In this document: in pieces, positions 61,538-64,000 of the stretch | Layout: every line of letters starts with the position of its first letter | Position numbering within the stretch: position 1 is the stretch's first letter | Source: Acidobacteriota bacterium | GTDB lineage: Bacteria > Acidobacteriota > Terriglobia > Terriglobales > Acidobacteriaceae | Direction: 5' to 3' | Length of the DNA stretch: 64,000 nucleotides | Assembly (NCBI GenBank): GCA_018268895.1 | Contig: JAFDVP010000007.1 | Coordinates: 124,001-188,000 of the forward strand | Program-made: the position numbers and the translations under genes | Notes under the pieces: model-generated | Seen by the model: the letters and a program-made list of their open reading frames with translations, nothing else | The model's database searches: none | What the model was told of the DNA's origin: nothing

Positions 61538-63040
61538 TTGACAAAACACCGGTTGGGCCGGGCGATGCGCCTTGGCCTTGTACTGGCGCTTGGGTGCTTG
61601 TGCGCCTGTGCGCAGGAGAACAAGATAGAGCGCGCCGCTGCAGACGGCGAAAACGCGATTGTGAAGACGCGCCTCGATACCCCGTCTTCCTCGGTGAACG
61701 AGACTGCCTCCACTGTTGAAACTCTTCAGCAGAGCGCGGGACTGTGGGGCCGGATGAGCGGCTTCTATCGCGCTGACTGGAACGGCACAGCAGCGGCGAG
61801 CGCGCCTGCTGTACGCACAGCGCTGGACGCTCCTCTGGATTCGCCGCCGTTTCCCTCCGCGGACTGGGGGTATGGCGGAGCGCCGACGATCGGCGTGCCC
61901 GACGGAAATGTGTATCCGGCAATGTCGGTGATGAAGCAGGAGAAGGGCCGTACAAAGGTGTATGGCTGGATCGATGCGTCCGTTAATGCCAGCACATCTT
62001 CCGAGACGAGCTACCCGATCACCTACGGCTTCGTTCCCAACCGGCTGGTGCTGAACCAGGCCATGCTCACGCTGGAACGGCTGCCCGACACCGCGCAGCG
62101 CGCGCACTTCGACTGGGGCTTTCATCTTTCGGGAATGTTCGGCACCGACTACCGCTACACCACGGCGAAGGGATACTTCAGCGGCCAGTTGCTGGAGCAC
62201 AACCGGCAGTATGGCTTCGACCCGCTCTGGCAGTCGCTCGACCTCTACTTCCCCGTGAAACAAGGGCTCGTCATTCGCCTGGGGCGTTTTCTCTCGATGC
62301 CGGGCATCGAGACGCAGCTTGCGCCCGGCAACTACACGATGACGCACTCGCTGGTCTTCTCGGCAACGCCCTCGACCGAGACAGGAGCCCTGGCCACGCT
62401 GAAGCTGACGAAGCAGTGGATGGTGCAGTTGGGGATCTCTGCCGGACACGATGTGGCGCCCTGGACCGAAGACCGCAAACCCTCGGCGATTGCATGCGTG
62501 AACTACTCGACCGCGAGCAATCACGACAACCTGTATCTCTGCGCGAACGGCATCAACGACGGCAGGTACGCCTACAACAATGTGCAGCAGTACGATGCCA
62601 CATGGAACCATCGCTTCAACGCCAGGTGGAATACCGCTACAGAGGCGTGGTTCATGTACGAGCGCGAGGTGCCCAACCTCGCGCACAACGTGGCGAAGCC
62701 GCTGCCGGTGGAGACGGGCGCGAACGGCGCCTTCTGCGCGCCTGGCCAGCTCACCTGCACCGCGCCCGAGTATGGGGCGATGAACTATCTCAATCGCGCC
62801 ATCAACTCGAAGCTGTACATAGGCCTGCGCTCCGGGCTCGTCAACGACAAGAAAGGCCAGCGCACGGGAACGCCGGGCAGGCATACGGCGAATGCGCTCT
62901 ACATCACGAAAGACTTCGGATCGACCGTCATGCTGCGCTCCGAGCTGCGCTTCGACCACTCCTGGGACCGGCCGGCTTACAACAACGGCAAGGCCAGGAA
63001 CCAGCTCTTCTTCGGCGTCGACCTGATCTACAAGTTCTAG
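61538..63040 (+). CDS. Outer-membrane porin, BBP2/OmpL-like
   Basis: The 500-residue product has a signal peptide (LGLVLALGCLCACAQ), a Thr/Ser-rich spacer and a barrel with phrases VYGWIDASVNASTS, HFDWGFHLSGMFGTDYRY and LVIRLGRFLSMPGIETQLAP, ending LFFGVDLIYKF. These match the BBP2 porin group. It lacks the coiled coil of its upstream neighbour. A TTG at 61538 with GGAGAG 7 bases upstream gives a charged n-region before the hydrophobic core; the ATG at 61565 is the alternative. The LCAC could also be a lipobox. Solute unknown. Confidence 0.83.
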   Translation: MTKHRLGRAMRLGLVLALGCLCACAQENKIERAAADGENAIVKTRLDTPSSSVNETASTVETLQQSAGLWGRMSGFYRADWNGTAAASAPAVRTALDAPLDSPPFPSADWGYGGAPTIGVPDGNVYPAMSVMKQEKGRTKVYGWIDASVNASTSSETSYPITYGFVPNRLVLNQAMLTLERLPDTAQRAHFDWGFHLSGMFGTDYRYTTAKGYFSGQLLEHNRQYGFDPLWQSLDLYFPVKQGLVIRLGRFLSMPGIETQLAPGNYTMTHSLVFSATPSTETGALATLKLTKQWMVQLGISAGHDVAPWTEDRKPSAIACVNYSTASNHDNLYLCANGINDGRYAYNNVQQYDATWNHRFNARWNTATEAWFMYEREVPNLAHNVAKPLPVETGANGAFCAPGQLTCTAPEYGAMNYLNRAINSKLYIGLRSGLVNDKKGQRTGTPGRHTANALYITKDFGSTVMLRSELRFDHSWDRPAYNNGKARNQLFFGVDLIYKF

Positions 63041-63291
63041 CGGCGTTTTCTCATAGGTCTGGTTCCTGCTTTCAGGGCCGAAGGCCCGCCAACATACCAG
63101 CCTGGGCCGAAGAGTAACCAGAGCGCTGAAGGCGCAACACATATGTTCTAGATAGCGGGGGTTGCCGCGGGTTCAACGGCGCTACGAGAAGAGGTAAACA
63201 GAACCAGCGCGGGATCAAAAGCGGATAGCACAGATAAAGACAAAGCAATGTTTTATCCGTGGTCTCCGCGAGCATCCGCGGTCGCCTCTAA

Positions 63292-64000
63292 CTAGTGGCC
63301 CGCGCCCGGGTCGAGGTGCTTCGGCGGCTTGGGGATGAAGAACAACAGCGGCAGCATGCAGGCGCAGAAGACTGCCAGGTACTGGATGATGTCGAGGTAG
63401 GCGAGCATTCCGGCCTGGCGGTGAAGCTGCTGGTAGATGTATGCCTGCGCTGAGTGGGCGGCGTCGCCGACCATCGGGTTGCCGCCGCCGTGTCCCCCGA
63501 ACATCCCCTTGAGTTTTTTCACCTGTTCGACGAAGGCGGGGTTGCCCGTGGTGAGGTTGCGGACCATGTTGTTCTCGTGTTCGGCCGTCCTGCGCGTCAA
63601 CATGGTGGCCATGAAGGCGGTACCGCACGACCCGCCGATGTTGCGCGCAAGGTTGGTCAGGCCGGAGACGTCGTTGTTTTCCGTCTGTTTTACGCCGATA
63701 TAGGCGACGGTGTTGATCGGGATGAAGAGGAATGCGAGTCCCGATGCCTGGAAGCAGCGCAGAAACACGAGACGGCCGTAGCTGATGCTCAGGTCCATGG
63801 TGTGCATGGCGATCAGCGAGAGCGTGAGCATGCCGAAGCCGTAGCCCATCAGCTTGCGCGGGTCGACCTTACCCGACAGCACGCCGACGACGGGCATCAT
63901 CGCCATCATCATGAGGCCGGCGGGCGAGAGGACGAGTCCCGCGAGCTCCGCCGTATAGCCCAGCAGCGTCTGCACGAACTGCGGAATCAGCACCGTTGTG
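63292..64000 (-). CDS. DHA2-family drug exporter, EmrB-like (C-terminal part)
   Basis: The visible 235 or so residues, cut by the window edge, are the C-terminal half of a 14-helix major-facilitator exporter: LLGYTAELAGLVLSPAGLMMM, then DPRKLMGYGF, then NLARNIGGSCGTAFMATML, ending in PKPPKHLDPGAGH. These match EmrB-type proton antiporters that work with an EmrA adaptor and an outer-membrane channel; those genes would lie upstream, outside the window. No internal stop or frameshift is seen. Confidence 0.9.
   Translation of the reverse strand, partial: TTVLIPQFVQTLLGYTAELAGLVLSPAGLMMMAMMPVVGVLSGKVDPRKLMGYGFGMLTLSLIAMHTMDLSISYGRLVFLRCFQASGLAFLFIPINTVAYIGVKQTENNDVSGLTNLARNIGGSCGTAFMATMLTRRTAEHENNMVRNLTTGNPAFVEQVKKLKGMFGGHGGGNPMVGDAAHSAQAYIYQQLHRQAGMLAYLDIIQYLAVFCACMLPLLFFIPKPPKHLDPGAGH

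Overview
The window looks like chromosomal DNA of an Acidobacteriota member, class Terriglobia (Terriglobus/Granulicella/Edaphobacter-like). The reasons are: two Oar-like TonB-dependent receptors of about 1,100-1,200 residues with an N-terminal carboxypeptidase-regulatory domain; BBP2-type porins; a PEP-CTERM protein; a DUF2277 protein; many secreted hydrolases; GC content of roughly 60%; and dense intergenic inverted repeats. This is inference, because no rRNA or tRNA gene is visible. I see no phage, insertion sequence or CRISPR array.

Layout. 1-8.8 kb: aspS, a DUF1275 membrane protein, a Pro-rich lipoprotein, a two-gene cytochrome b/molybdopterin oxidoreductase unit, a rhomboid relative that has lost its catalytic residues, and an orphan LysW-like carrier. 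8.8-25.6 kb: a TonB-dependent receptor, a cupin, an acyl-CoA carboxylase beta subunit, an Ig-repeat lipoprotein, a Y-family polymerase, gluQ, a DPP-IV-like peptidase, trmJ and a YXWGXW protein. 25.9-36.2 kb: a polysaccharide deacetylase, hemL, a DCC thiol protein, purM, a class II aldolase, a radical SAM protein, purN, an HtrA-type protease and a cytochrome c/sorbosone dehydrogenase fusion. 36.3-47.3 kb: small proteins including a 22-residue metallothionein-like peptide, an enolase-superfamily enzyme, mtgA, lipB, a second TonB-dependent receptor, a VapBC module and lpd. 47.4-64 kb: zinc-ribbon and DUF2277 proteins, a cupin, a GH27 alpha-galactosidase, two tandem secreted paralogues, prfA, small membrane proteins, a PEP-CTERM protein, cysK, a glycosyltransferase, an aldo/keto reductase, two porins and the end of an EmrB-like exporter.

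How the genes fit together. Most genes are monocistronic housekeeping or envelope genes. The receptors, porins, GH27 enzyme, deacetylase, enolase-superfamily enzyme and glucose/sorbosone dehydrogenase fit a saprophytic, glycan-using lifestyle. Clear functional units are cytochrome b plus molybdo-enzyme, vapBC, the tandem secreted paralogues and the two porins. aspS and gluQ both concern tRNA(Asp). lipB and lpd both concern lipoyl-dependent dehydrogenases.

The least explained signals are the 22-residue Cys-rich gene, the pseudo-rhomboid, the LysW-like protein without the usual EDWGE end, a set of genes that look leaderless, palindromic operators in front of the dinB-like gene, a TonB-dependent receptor and vapBC, and at least three families of composite inverted repeats (about 60-155 bp) between genes.
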